Shown here piece after piece: positions 52,911-61,646 of a stretch of DNA of 64,000 nt (the first letter of the stretch is position 1; the number at the start of each line of letters is the position of its first letter). A program made the position numbers and the translations under genes. Source of the DNA: Pedobacter sp. R20-19 (lineage in GTDB: Bacteria > Bacteroidota > Bacteroidia > Sphingobacteriales > Sphingobacteriaceae); contig NZ_JCKI01000001.1 of NCBI RefSeq assembly GCF_000708265.2, positions 744,001 through 808,000 on the forward strand. Reading direction: 5' to 3'. The notes beneath the pieces were generated by a model, which saw nothing but the letters and a program-made list of their open reading frames with translations, searched no databases and was not told where the DNA came from.

Positions 52911-54257
52911 CTAAATCCGCTGTTGTGCTTTGAGCGCCAGATACTGATTAATCACGTTTACCGTCAGTTTTTGCGGAGCTGTTAGTACCGAAAGTATCCC
53001 ATGTTTACTCAGTTCTTTCACCATTAACTTTTTCTCGTAGATAAATTTTTCTGCAATGGTTTGATGGTAAATGCCCTCTATGTCTTTTGCTGGTTCGGTA
53101 CTTAGTGCTTTTAATTCGGTGTTTTCAAAGAAAACCACCAAAAGTAAATGGTATTTAGCCATTCTTTTTAAATAGGGGAGTTGCCTGTGTAAGGCAGATA
53201 AACTTTCAAAATTGGTGAAAAATACCAGTAGTCCACGCTGTTTTACTACGGTCCTCACTGAACTGTACAAAAGTTCGAGATTGCTTTCCAGGTATCGGGT
53301 TTTCTCCTTATACAAAACATTCATGATGGTACCTAACTGAGAAGATTTGCGGTCGGCAGGAACGATGGCACCAATTGTTTCGGATATGGTAATTAACCCT
53401 GCTTTATCTTCTTTGAGCATGGCCACTTTAGATAGTGCCACACTCGCGTTGATGGCATAATCCAGTAAGCTTAAACCTTCGAAGGGCATCCGCATGACAC
53501 GTGATTTATCAATTATGCAATAAATATTCTGCGCACGTTCATCGGTATAGGTGTTCACCATTAATGCACCTTTACGGGCAGTAGCTTTCCAGTTAATGGT
53601 GCGAATATCATCTCCACCTACGTAATTTTTAATCTGATCAAACTCACTGCTTTGGCCAACTTTTCTGATTTTTTTGATGCCAAATTCTGTAAGGTAGCGA
53701 GACACCGCCATTAATTCATATTTACCCAAATTAATAAAGGATGGATAAACAGGCAATATTTTTGCGCCATCAAAGTTATACCGTCGATTGATTAAACCGA
53801 GTGGTGATGAAATGAAAATCCTGATAAAGCCAAAATCATATTCCCCACGTTTGGTAGGCCGTAGGTTATAATGAATGGATTTAATATCTCCCGGTTGCAG
53901 GCTTAGCTTAAAATTTTTATCCCTCAACTGAAACTGAAAGGGAATTTCATCTATTACACGAAGATTTATTTTAAAGCCATACTTGTTTTTAACCTCAATC
54001 TGAACGGGATTTTCATCACCATTGCTTAAACGTTTTGACGTGATCCTTTTCGCCTCAACCCCTTCCTTATTTCGATACTGAATAAACACATCGATAAACC
54101 ATAATATCAACAGCACGCCTAATGCCACCTCCGGAATTTCGCCCAGCCAGGAGAAAAAGAACTTCAGCAAGAAAAGTATAATGCAAAATCCCAGAGCAGC
54201 AAACAGGCGGTCTGTCAGATAAAGATTTGTATAATATTGCTGAAAGAATTTTTTCAA
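52911..54257 (-). CDS. DUF58 domain-containing protein (MoxR cluster)
   Basis: 448 residues. Two N-terminal membrane helices (about 18-54) and a beta domain, then a von-Willebrand-like region with DDIRTINWKATARKGALMVNTYTDE, the DUF58 signature (about 222-244), and CIIDKSRVMRMPFEG, a metal-site-like Asp-x-Ser. DUF58 proteins partner with MoxR ATPases, thought to help mature or insert metal-containing or secreted complexes. Last gene on this strand of the cluster, 59 bp after moxR. Confidence 0.9.
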   Translation of the reverse strand: MKKFFQQYYTNLYLTDRLFAALGFCIILFLLKFFFSWLGEIPEVALGVLLILWFIDVFIQYRNKEGVEAKRITSKRLSNGDENPVQIEVKNKYGFKINLRVIDEIPFQFQLRDKNFKLSLQPGDIKSIHYNLRPTKRGEYDFGFIRIFISSPLGLINRRYNFDGAKILPVYPSFINLGKYELMAVSRYLTEFGIKKIRKVGQSSEFDQIKNYVGGDDIRTINWKATARKGALMVNTYTDERAQNIYCIIDKSRVMRMPFEGLSLLDYAINASVALSKVAMLKEDKAGLITISETIGAIVPADRKSSQLGTIMNVLYKEKTRYLESNLELLYSSVRTVVKQRGLLVFFTNFESLSALHRQLPYLKRMAKYHLLLVVFFENTELKALSTEPAKDIEGIYHQTIAEKFIYEKKLMVKELSKHGILSVLTAPQKLTVNVINQYLALKAQQRI

Positions 54258-54316
54258 AATGTGTTTTATTGTATGGATTGTTTAACGCTTTATAAGATGC
54301 ATCACTGCCAACTGAA

Positions 54317-55294
54317 CTATCTTGGTACTTCTATTTTTTTAATAATCTGATGAACGATATCGCTGGTTGTTAAACCTTCCATTTCCTTTTCAGGTGATAG
54401 CAAAATCCGGTGTGCCAGTACGGGTACGGCCACTGCGATGATATCATCCGGTGTTACAAAATCACGATTCTGGATGGCGGCCAAAGCTTTAGAACTGTGT
54501 ACAATAGCCAGAGATGCTCTTGGCGATGCACCCAAATATAGTGACGGATTGTTCCGGGTTTCATTCACGATTTTAGCAATGAATTCTAGTAATTTGGGTT
54601 CTACAAATAAGCTGCGGATAATGGATCTGGCCTCTTGAATTTGTTGAACAGACAACACTGGTTTGACATCTGCCGCCAGGCTTTTGTTTACCAGCGTGTG
54701 TTGCGCAATTAAAATAGCAGTTTCTTCTTCCAGAGACGGATATTTAATTTCAATTTTAAATAAAAAGCGATCTAACTGTGCTTCAGGTAAACGGTAAGTT
54801 CCTTCCTGTTCAATGGGGTTTTGGGTAGCGAGCACCATAAAAGGTTCGTCCATCAGGTAAGTTTCGCCATCAATAGTCACCTGGCGCTCTTCCATTACCT
54901 CAAACAAAGCCGATTGTGTTTTTGCCGGGGCCCGGTTGATCTCATCCACAAGAATGATATTTCCAAAAATTGGCCCCTTTCTAAATTCAAAATCACCAGT
55001 TTTGGTATTAAAGATAGGCGTACCTAAAACATCAGATGGCATTAAATCAGGCGTAAATTGTACCCTTGAAAATTGTGCATCAATAGATTTGGCCAGTAGC
55101 TTTGCGCTTAATGTTTTGGCTACTCCTGGCACACCTTCAATCAGGATATGCCCATCAGCCAGTAAGCCAACAATCAGAAAGTCGATCACTTGTTTCTGTC
55201 CGACGATGATATTTCCCAGCACATTTCTGATTTGATCTACTGCTGCGTTTAGTACGCTTAAATCCGTGCGTGGGTTAAATTGTTCCTGCTCCAT
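54317..55294 (-). CDS. MoxR family AAA ATPase
   Basis: 325 residues. Walker A LIEGVPGVAKT (about 51-61), Walker B IILVDEINRAPAKTQSALFE, sensor 1 LATQNPIEQEGTYRLPEAQLD and sensor 2 GASPRASLAIVHSSKALA. The start overlaps the end of the DUF4350 gene by 20 bp, so translation is coupled. MoxR ATPases act as chaperone-like proteins on partner complexes; here with DUF58, DUF4350, DUF4129 and SpoIIM-like proteins. Confidence 0.95.
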   Translation of the reverse strand: MEQEQFNPRTDLSVLNAAVDQIRNVLGNIIVGQKQVIDFLIVGLLADGHILIEGVPGVAKTLSAKLLAKSIDAQFSRVQFTPDLMPSDVLGTPIFNTKTGDFEFRKGPIFGNIILVDEINRAPAKTQSALFEVMEERQVTIDGETYLMDEPFMVLATQNPIEQEGTYRLPEAQLDRFLFKIEIKYPSLEEETAILIAQHTLVNKSLAADVKPVLSVQQIQEARSIIRSLFVEPKLLEFIAKIVNETRNNPSLYLGASPRASLAIVHSSKALAAIQNRDFVTPDDIIAVAVPVLAHRILLSPEKEMEGLTTSDIVHQIIKKIEVPR

Positions 55295-56465
55295 TGCGTT
55301 GCGTATTTTTATAAAACTGTTCTATGCTTTCGTTTAAATTAATGAGTTCATGGTCGCTTAAATTCGCCATGGTAGGTATATTCATCATATACCGGGTTAA
55401 AGTTATGGCTAATGGTTCATTAATGCCAGTTTTCTCCCTGATCAAGTTGGCGAAATTCGCGTCTATTTCATTCGTTTTGATATAATACCTCGAACGTAAA
55501 TATTCCAGAAAGTAATTCATTTTCTTCATGGCAATATCCTGGTTGTTCCGTTCGTGGTAGTAAACACTGCCTACTACGTTTACAAATTCAACTGAAGCAT
55601 TCGTCATGGGGTCTACAATTGGAATAATGCGCTGTTTGCGTTTAATTTCGAAAAGGACAAAAATAATCAAGCTGAAAATAGTCAGGTAGTAAGCCCACTT
55701 CAATTCTGGATGTGCAAAAAATACCCTTAAAACATCAGTGGTTTCCGTTTTCTGCGCAGAGAAATACTCATCCAGAATTACCGTTTTTCTATTTTGAAGA
55801 TAACTCAATGTTTTTGCACTATACTCTGCGCCATATTTATCCAGCAGCACGAAATTCGTGTAAAAACCAGGCTCTGCAATTAAAAACAGAGATCCCTTAC
55901 CGAAATTAAAACGAATAAAATTCGGTTGCTGATCAGCATTTATACCTAAAACTACAGTTTGCTTTGAATCAATAGTACCAAAATACTGGGTGCCTATACC
56001 ACGCTCAAAACCATAACTGGCATCGGTCTTTAAATTAGGGTTGGTGAAATTTAGCGCACTGCCATTTCTGGAGATGGTGCTGGCCGTGTTAAAGTTTAAA
56101 AATTTTTCCAGTTTACCAAAGTCATAACTCGCAATAAAGAGATCATTCCCGGCCTGAATATATTTTTTGATCTGTTCGAACTCATATTTTTCGAAATTCA
56201 CATTTTGTGCAACGATAATATAAGCAGATTGATTGTAGCGGCTATTTTTGAGTGTATTATAAACAGCCAGTTGAGTTTGTTTTACAGTTGCATTGGGTAT
56301 AATATCCTTTATTCTATGGTGAAGAATATAGGTGCCGTAAGGAATTTTATCAGTAGAAAGATAGGTTGGATCCCAATTGGTGGGTACAGGCTTATTGTAT
56401 TGGGCCAGTAAATAAGCGAGGATCAATATTAATCCAAGCGCGAAGTAAATTTTAAAGCTCCTCAT
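55275..56465 (-). CDS. DUF4350 domain-containing membrane protein
   Basis: 396 residues. A signal/anchor helix at the N-terminus (about 4-21) and a second helix near 265-285 (WAYYLTIFSLIIFVLFEIKR) split a periplasmic domain of Rossmann-like character (YEFEQIKKYIQAGNDLFIAS, FGKGSLFLIAEPGFYTNFVL, VILDEYFSA) from a cytoplasmic tail of about 110 residues. The periplasmic part is DUF4350. Overlaps the upstream DUF4129 gene by 4 bp and moxR by 20 bp. Role unknown. Confidence 0.8.
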   Translation of the reverse strand: MRSFKIYFALGLILILAYLLAQYNKPVPTNWDPTYLSTDKIPYGTYILHHRIKDIIPNATVKQTQLAVYNTLKNSRYNQSAYIIVAQNVNFEKYEFEQIKKYIQAGNDLFIASYDFGKLEKFLNFNTASTISRNGSALNFTNPNLKTDASYGFERGIGTQYFGTIDSKQTVVLGINADQQPNFIRFNFGKGSLFLIAEPGFYTNFVLLDKYGAEYSAKTLSYLQNRKTVILDEYFSAQKTETTDVLRVFFAHPELKWAYYLTIFSLIIFVLFEIKRKQRIIPIVDPMTNASVEFVNVVGSVYYHERNNQDIAMKKMNYFLEYLRSRYYIKTNEIDANFANLIREKTGINEPLAITLTRYMMNIPTMANLSDHELINLNESIEQFYKNTQRNGAGTI

Positions 56466-57196
56466 TTAATCTGGTTATTAAAGTGGTTAAATGATTGCTT
56501 TATTGGTTCAAATTTTTGCTCATCTATGGGGAAATCTCCATACCAGATATAATCAAACTGAAGGGTTAGCTGGCTGAAATCATTCTTGAGCTCCGGTTTG
56601 CTGATTTCAGTTAAATAATTGTAATTGGTTTTGTCTGGCTGCCATTGAATCAGTTGGGCATCACTCAATTTTTTTAATGCCCTTAAATACAGGAGCCTCA
56701 CGGCAAGTCTAAATTTACCTTCGCCAATTAAACGCTGTAATTCTTTATCGTAATCAATTTCATGAATGTTTTCGTTTAAAACATCGTATGGTAAAATGGT
56801 TTCCAGTGGTTTTTTGCTAAAGATGTTTTTTGCACCAATCATTTTAACAATCAGAAAAGCCAATAAGGCAATCCCCAGCCCGATAAAGAGATATTTTGAT
56901 ACTGAATTAGATGCTGCGCCAACAAATAATTTGCTAATCATTTTCCAGAACCACATCCAGAATCTTTCCCAAAGGGAGAGCTGCCGGCCTTCAATCTGAT
57001 CATATTGAAATTCCTTTTGTTCTTTATAATCACTGATGGCACGTTTATCAAACTTTGATGGCGTAATCTGGCTGCTATCAGTTCTCATCTCGTGTTTCTC
57101 CTGCTTCGGTTTAGCAACCTGAGCCTGGGCTTTGTTGATGACCGGGAGAAAAAAGAGTAAACCGATAAGAAAATATTTGAGCAGAAATTTCGACAT
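56462..57196 (-). CDS. DUF4129 domain-containing protein
   Basis: 244 residues from the ATG at 57196, 1 bp after the stop of the upstream membrane-protein gene; a TTG at 57223 would start inside that gene. Signal peptide (FFLPVINKAQAQ), charged linker, one membrane helix about 103-122 (YLFIGLGIALLAFLIVKMIG), and a C-terminal region with RLIGEGKFRLAVRLLYLRAL and QFDYIWYGDFPI, typical of DUF4129. Part of the MoxR cluster. Confidence 0.8.
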   Translation of the reverse strand: MSKFLLKYFLIGLLFFLPVINKAQAQVAKPKQEKHEMRTDSSQITPSKFDKRAISDYKEQKEFQYDQIEGRQLSLWERFWMWFWKMISKLFVGAASNSVSKYLFIGLGIALLAFLIVKMIGAKNIFSKKPLETILPYDVLNENIHEIDYDKELQRLIGEGKFRLAVRLLYLRALKKLSDAQLIQWQPDKTNYNYLTEISKPELKNDFSQLTLQFDYIWYGDFPIDEQKFEPIKQSFNHFNNQIK

Positions 57197-57197
57197 T

Positions 57198-58073
57198 TTA
57201 GTATTCTTCGGGACGGGTATCAACTGGTTTTTCTGAGGTTCCGAAATGTGAGATTCGCTCCATTAAACCTACATTTTCTTTTTGTTCAATTAAACTAAAA
57301 TACATAAGGGTAATGGTAATAATCGGTACAATGGTAAATACCTGGCAAAGCGACTGCAACACGGTGCTAATCATCGTTAAGGTTAATGACATATGCGCAC
57401 CTTTGCTAGAGAACATCCCAACCATATTAAATAGCGTAGTGGGCAAGATCACCATGCTCATGCAAGCATATATGATAATCCATATGACCACTAAGGTTCC
57501 GAAAGTAATCCAGAAATTCTCTTTAATAATTTGAAAACTTCTGCTAAAGGCATAACCCAAGGAAGCATTCTCTATAACCATAATCGGGAGCATCATGGTG
57601 ACAAAAGGAAACAGATAAAAGCCTGGAACGAGGCACAAAACAAAACCTACCATAAGCATTAGTAAGAGTAAAATGGAACTGCCAAAAACCCTCCAGAAAT
57701 AATATTTGAAGAATCCCCAAACCTCTTCCGTCGTAGGTGTTTGGTTTCCTTTTTGCACATAAATAGCAATGTAGGAAAGAATAGCTACGGACATGCTGGC
57801 ATAACTAGCTAAAGAAAAAACGATGGATAGAAAATATTCAACGCCGTACAGCCCAAGCCCGGTTGAACTGCCTCCATTACCCACAGTATTAATCACGTTA
57901 ACCATTTTATATTGTTGCATTAACATAGTAGACATGCTGGCCAAAACAAATAGCCCGCAAAAGGTAAAATATGTTTTAATCAGCGGCTTAAAATTTTGCC
58001 GCATAAAGGTAAAGGTATCATTAATCACCTGTCCAAAATCTCTTCGTTTCTTAAATTCTAGGGCTTCGATCAT
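57198..58073 (-). CDS. Polytopic membrane protein of the MoxR cluster
   Basis: 291 residues with about five to six long hydrophobic helices (about 35-55, 80-110, 130-180, 195-225, 240-265). N-terminal EFKKRRDFGQVINDTFTFMR resembles the start of glycerophosphodiester-phosphodiesterase-associated membrane domains. It is 1 bp from the SpoIIM-like gene and adjoins DUF4129. No enzyme motif. Family placement uncertain; context is the main evidence. Confidence 0.7.
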   Translation of the reverse strand: MIEALEFKKRRDFGQVINDTFTFMRQNFKPLIKTYFTFCGLFVLASMSTMLMQQYKMVNVINTVGNGGSSTGLGLYGVEYFLSIVFSLASYASMSVAILSYIAIYVQKGNQTPTTEEVWGFFKYYFWRVFGSSILLLLMLMVGFVLCLVPGFYLFPFVTMMLPIMVIENASLGYAFSRSFQIIKENFWITFGTLVVIWIIIYACMSMVILPTTLFNMVGMFSSKGAHMSLTLTMISTVLQSLCQVFTIVPIITITLMYFSLIEQKENVGLMERISHFGTSEKPVDTRPEEY

Positions 58074-58074
58074 G

Positions 58075-59031
58075 TTAATTATGGGCGTTTATTTGCTTTT
58101 GATTGATTTTTATTGGGTAAATAAATACATACCAGATGATAAATGAGGCTGATGATCCTAAAATCAAAAGGCTAAGTACTAAAGGCATTTCGGTATGGCG
58201 GGTAACAAAACTTTCGAAAAAGGCAGCTACAATGAAAATGGGAATTAATCCCAGAACCATTTTTAAACCTTGTTTTGCACCTCTTAAAGTTGATTCCATT
58301 CGGGTATAAGTTTTAGGGAATAAAAAGCTGTTTCCTAAAACCAAACCAGCTGCTCCTGCTAAAACGATGGCAGAAATTTCGAGTGTTCCATGAATCCAGA
58401 TTACCAGAATCGATTGCAAACCCAGGCCTTTACTAAAAAAGAAATACTGGAATGAACCGAGCATGATGCCATTTCTAAATAAGGAGACAACAGACCCAAA
58501 TGAAAATATAATGCCCATTGCGAAGGTATAAAGGGCAACATAAATGTTATTTGCGCCAATCTGTAAAAACATCAAAAACTCATTCTGTTGCTTGTAAACA
58601 CCAAACGGATCGCCTTTGGCAATATTCTCATTGGTCATGTTTACATAACTATCGCCCATAATTAAGCGGACAAAAGTATCATCATACTTAGCTGATAAGG
58701 CACCGATAGCACAGGAGACTAAGAAAAACAGAAGGGCGTAAACGATCTGCTTACGATGCTGAAAAAATACCAATGGAAGTTCGGTTTTCCAAAAAAACAG
58801 GAATCGATTTGACTTTTCCTTTTTGTTTTTATAAACCGACTGATGTAGTTTAGAGGCCAGTCCGTTTAAATACGCCGTAGTTTTAGAATTGGGGTAAAAA
58901 GTTTTTGCGTAAGCGAGGTCGTTGGTGATTTCTACAAACTGATTGGCAATTTCATCAGGATTGGCATGAGGTATGGCTTCAAAGTATTTCCACTTTTCCG
59001 AATTTTGTTTAACAAATAATGCTTCTCTCAT
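58075..59031 (-). CDS. Stage II sporulation protein M-like membrane protein
   Basis: 318 residues with several hydrophobic helices. Start MREALFVKQNSEKWKYFE, the SpoIIM-type block FSFGSVVSLFRNGIMLGSFQ and IWIHGTLEISAIVLAGAAGL (about 205-240) are typical of the SpoIIM-like family found outside sporulators beside RDD and MoxR genes. First gene on the minus strand of this cluster; RDD gene diverges from it. Function unknown; no sporulation is implied. Confidence 0.85.
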   Translation of the reverse strand: MREALFVKQNSEKWKYFEAIPHANPDEIANQFVEITNDLAYAKTFYPNSKTTAYLNGLASKLHQSVYKNKKEKSNRFLFFWKTELPLVFFQHRKQIVYALLFFLVSCAIGALSAKYDDTFVRLIMGDSYVNMTNENIAKGDPFGVYKQQNEFLMFLQIGANNIYVALYTFAMGIIFSFGSVVSLFRNGIMLGSFQYFFFSKGLGLQSILVIWIHGTLEISAIVLAGAAGLVLGNSFLFPKTYTRMESTLRGAKQGLKMVLGLIPIFIVAAFFESFVTRHTEMPLVLSLLILGSSASFIIWYVFIYPIKINQKQINAHN

Positions 59032-59160
59032 TTAATGATACGCCAAATCTTGGGTTAAAATAGTTAAATTTTAACATATACAAAAGATACTCGTAAAACA
59101 TTGATTAGAAACGAGCGAAAAAAACTGAATGTGCTTAGTGACTTTATCCTTAAAAAAAAT

Positions 59161-59168
59161 TATGTTTG
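59161..59168 (+). promoter_or_regulatory. -7 box 3 nt before the RDD gene start (possible leaderless promoter)
   Basis: TATGTTTG matches TAnnTTTG exactly, then AGC and ATG. Confidence 0.5.
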
Positions 59169-59171
59169 AGC

Positions 59172-59915
59172 ATGGATACCATAAAAATCAGCACTGCTCA
59201 GAATATAGATATTGAATATGAAATAGCCGGTTTAGGTGAACGCATTGCGGCAAGATGTATTGATCTGGCTGGTTTTATTGTACTCTATATTTTGGCTAGC
59301 ATTATTGGGTTAATTGCTGCTTTTAGCTTGTCCTCTACCGGTTTTTATGTCGCCCTAATTGGCTTTATTGTGATCTTCATTTTTTACGATTTAATATGCG
59401 AGTTATATATGAATGGGCAAACCTTTGGCAAAAAGGCATTAAAAATTAAAGTGATAAGTCTGGATGGTAGCCAGCCTACCTTTGGTCAATATATTTTCAG
59501 GTGGTTATTCAGGATGATTGATTTTGGGATTCCACTGGGCTGGGGAGTTGTAGCGCTGGTATCTGTGGTGGTTACTAAAAACCATCAGCGTGTGGGTGAT
59601 ATCCTGGCAAAAACCACGCTGATTAAAACAAAGCCCCGCACTCAAATCCAAAATGTAGCTTTCAACTTTGCTTTACCTGATGAATATCAACCTGTATTTA
59701 AAGAAGTGCTTCATCTGAACGATCGTGATATAGAACTTGTTCATGAAGTATTAACCAGCTATTACCAAACCAGAAATCCGGAACTGATTTATGCTATGGC
59801 AGCTAAAACAAAAGAACATATTCTAGTTTCTATCCCTGCCGGGATGAATGAACTGCAATTCCTGGAAACGGTGTTAAAGGATTATAACCACCTTACGTCA
59901 AATATGAGCGTTTAA
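59172..59915 (+). CDS. RDD family membrane protein
   Basis: 247 residues from the ATG at 59172 (a TTG lies 6 bp upstream, inside the -7 box). Three to four membrane helices, with the RDD region (GERIAARCIDLAGFIVLYIL, then YDLICELYMNGQTFGKKALK and FGQYIFRWLFRMIDFG) naming the family by its Arg-Asp-Asp residues near the first helix (AARCIDLAG). RDD proteins often accompany SpoIIM-like genes and may transport ions; role here unclear. Divergent from the SpoIIM-like gene. Confidence 0.88.
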   Translation: MDTIKISTAQNIDIEYEIAGLGERIAARCIDLAGFIVLYILASIIGLIAAFSLSSTGFYVALIGFIVIFIFYDLICELYMNGQTFGKKALKIKVISLDGSQPTFGQYIFRWLFRMIDFGIPLGWGVVALVSVVVTKNHQRVGDILAKTTLIKTKPRTQIQNVAFNFALPDEYQPVFKEVLHLNDRDIELVHEVLTSYYQTRNPELIYAMAAKTKEHILVSIPAGMNELQFLETVLKDYNHLTSNMSV

Positions 59916-59919
59916 TTAA

Positions 59920-60249
59920 TTACCTGATGAACATTTTATAGACATAAGAAATCATCACGAAATTCCCTACAACCAGAATAAGTGTTTTGAGTACTAATGA
60001 TTGATGTTTGACCGGAAATTTATATAATATTCCGATTATCAGGAAAAGAAATATTAGTGGAATAGTTGGAGGATAAAGTAACCAGCTTTTATGAAAATTG
60101 CCTTGAAACAGGGCGATTACAGATCGCTGAAATCCACATCCAGGGCAATCAATTCCTGTTAAGGCGTTAAACGGACAAGTTAATAAATGATTTTGCAGCC
60201 AATCAAAAATGTTGATTGAGCTGCAAAATATAAATGTTATCGTAATCAA
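59920..60249 (-). CDS. DUF2752 domain-containing protein
   Basis: 109 residues. DUF2752 signature: CPFNALTGIDCPGCGFQRSV (about 25-44) with paired Cys, followed by two hydrophobic helices (about 59-73 and 84-104). Family of small membrane proteins with unknown role. Next to the DUF5684 gene (6 bp apart), so probably an operon. Confidence 0.85.
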   Translation of the reverse strand: MITITFIFCSSINIFDWLQNHLLTCPFNALTGIDCPGCGFQRSVIALFQGNFHKSWLLYPPTIPLIFLFLIIGILYKFPVKHQSLVLKTLILVVGNFVMISYVYKMFIR

Positions 60250-60255
60250 TTGATG

Positions 60256-60771
60256 TTAAACATTACCTGGACCATTATTCGGATCTTGTTTATTTCCGAA
60301 AGGATTATTTGGGTTGTTAAAAGGATTGTTAGGATTATTAAATGGGTTATTTGGATTGTTAAAAGTGTTATTTCCAAAACCACCATTGTGAGCCTCTGCG
60401 GCAGATGGGCCTAAATATTTAGCATCTCCGAAGCCTAAAATGGGCCAGAAAATATATGGAAATAAAACCATTCCTACTGTAAAACCTTCTGATTTGCCAA
60501 AGCTTTTACTGACCAAATTGTATAGCCATATGATAAAAACAAAATTTACACAAGGAAGTATTAACCATAATACCCAGATCATTGGCTTTCCAACAATCTC
60601 TATTAAAATGATAAAGTTATATATTGGTATGATAGCCGCCCATCCAGGCTTGCCAGCTTTTTCAAAAACTTTCCACATACCAATAACCCATACGGCAATT
60701 ATTGCCAAATAAAGGATTACCATACCCGTACCAATTCCTGCGGCTAGTCCGCTTGCTTCATACTCATTCAT
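60256..60771 (-). CDS. DUF5684 domain membrane protein with Asn-Pro repeats
   Basis: 171 residues. Membrane helices at about 12-32, 43-60 and 63-90, and the block EKAGKPGWAAIIPIYNFIIL, which is the DUF5684 pattern (signal-peptidase-like, without catalytic residues). The C-terminus has three copies of NNPNNPF (residues 138-158) then GNKQDPNNG. The low-complexity tail is likely cytoplasmic and of unknown role. Operon with DUF2752. Confidence 0.75.
   Translation of the reverse strand: MNEYEASGLAAGIGTGMVILYLAIIAVWVIGMWKVFEKAGKPGWAAIIPIYNFIILIEIVGKPMIWVLWLILPCVNFVFIIWLYNLVSKSFGKSEGFTVGMVLFPYIFWPILGFGDAKYLGPSAAEAHNGGFGNNTFNNPNNPFNNPNNPFNNPNNPFGNKQDPNNGPGNV
60298..60360 (-). repeat. Three in-frame 21-bp repeats encoding NNPNNPF
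   Basis: Codons for NNPNNPF occur three times in a row within the DUF5684 gene, with synonymous differences. Copy number may vary between strains. Confidence 0.8.
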
Positions 60772-60855
60772 AATTTTTGTTTTTTTAAGGTTTTAGATTT
60801 AAATAGTTAAACTAAAGTAAAATTTTTATTTACAATTACCTAACGATTTGTCTGA

Positions 60856-61581
60856 TTAGTACAGTGCTTTTAAAACCTTTGGGGATAATTTGGCAGCCCA
60901 ACTGGCATACATTTTACCGCTCGGATGTAAACCATCTTTTGCTAAAAGTCCTAAATCTATAGCCGCATTTCTTGATGCAGGTGTGATATCAGTATAGCTC
61001 ACACCCGCTGCTAAGGTAATAGATTGATTTACTTCATTAAAAGCATCAATTTCTTTGGCGATAGAATTGACATCTTTACCCGAACTTTTTCCAAAAGGAG
61101 TAACGCCCCAATCAGGAATAGAAACTACAAAAACATGATCTTTTTTACCATCCGCAAAAGCTATCGCCGTTTGTAACAATATTGAGAACTCTTTTTTATA
61201 CGTATCAATCGGGTAGCCCCTGTATTGATTATTTACACCAATCAATAGGGTAACAAAATCATATTTTACTTTAACGTCTGCCTGCTTAATGGCGCTTTGG
61301 AGTTCATCAGTTGTCCAGCCGGTGGTGGCAATAATTCTTGGAGATGATACATCTGTTTTTTGAGCTTTTAATAAGCTTTGCAGTTGAAAAGGGAAAGATT
61401 CTTGTGGCAAAACAGATTCGCCAATGGTATAAGAATCACCCAGGGCAAGATAAGATTTAGTTCCTGACGGAGCAGGTGTGGTGATGATCGGTAGGGGTTG
61501 ATCAGTAGGTGACATGCTTTTTTCTTTAGTGCAAGCCGAAGTTAATAAAGAAAATAAAATAGCTGTAAATAAAACTTTCAT
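60856..61581 (-). CDS. SGNH/GDSL hydrolase lipoprotein
   Basis: 241 residues. Lipobox LTSAC (Cys17), then a proline-rich linker and an SGNH domain: LALGDSYTIGESV (Ser nucleophile, about residue 50), ATTGWTTDEL, LLIGVNNQYRGY (Asn block) and DGLHPSGKMYASWA (Asp/His). It belongs to the esterase/lipase-like SGNH group rather than CE12. It may act on envelope or extracellular acyl esters. Stands alone. Confidence 0.88.
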   Translation of the reverse strand: MKVLFTAILFSLLTSACTKEKSMSPTDQPLPIITTPAPSGTKSYLALGDSYTIGESVLPQESFPFQLQSLLKAQKTDVSSPRIIATTGWTTDELQSAIKQADVKVKYDFVTLLIGVNNQYRGYPIDTYKKEFSILLQTAIAFADGKKDHVFVVSIPDWGVTPFGKSSGKDVNSIAKEIDAFNEVNQSITLAAGVSYTDITPASRNAAIDLGLLAKDGLHPSGKMYASWAAKLSPKVLKALY

Positions 61582-61646
61582 GATTCATTTACGCAAAAGC
61601 AATCATAAAGGTTTTGATGTGATCTGGATTACACTTCTGTAAGCTG

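Noticed and set aside
58075..59031. Evidence of sporulation from the SpoIIM-like gene
   Set aside because: The family is widespread in non-sporulating Bacteroidota beside MoxR/RDD genes; no other sporulation genes are present.
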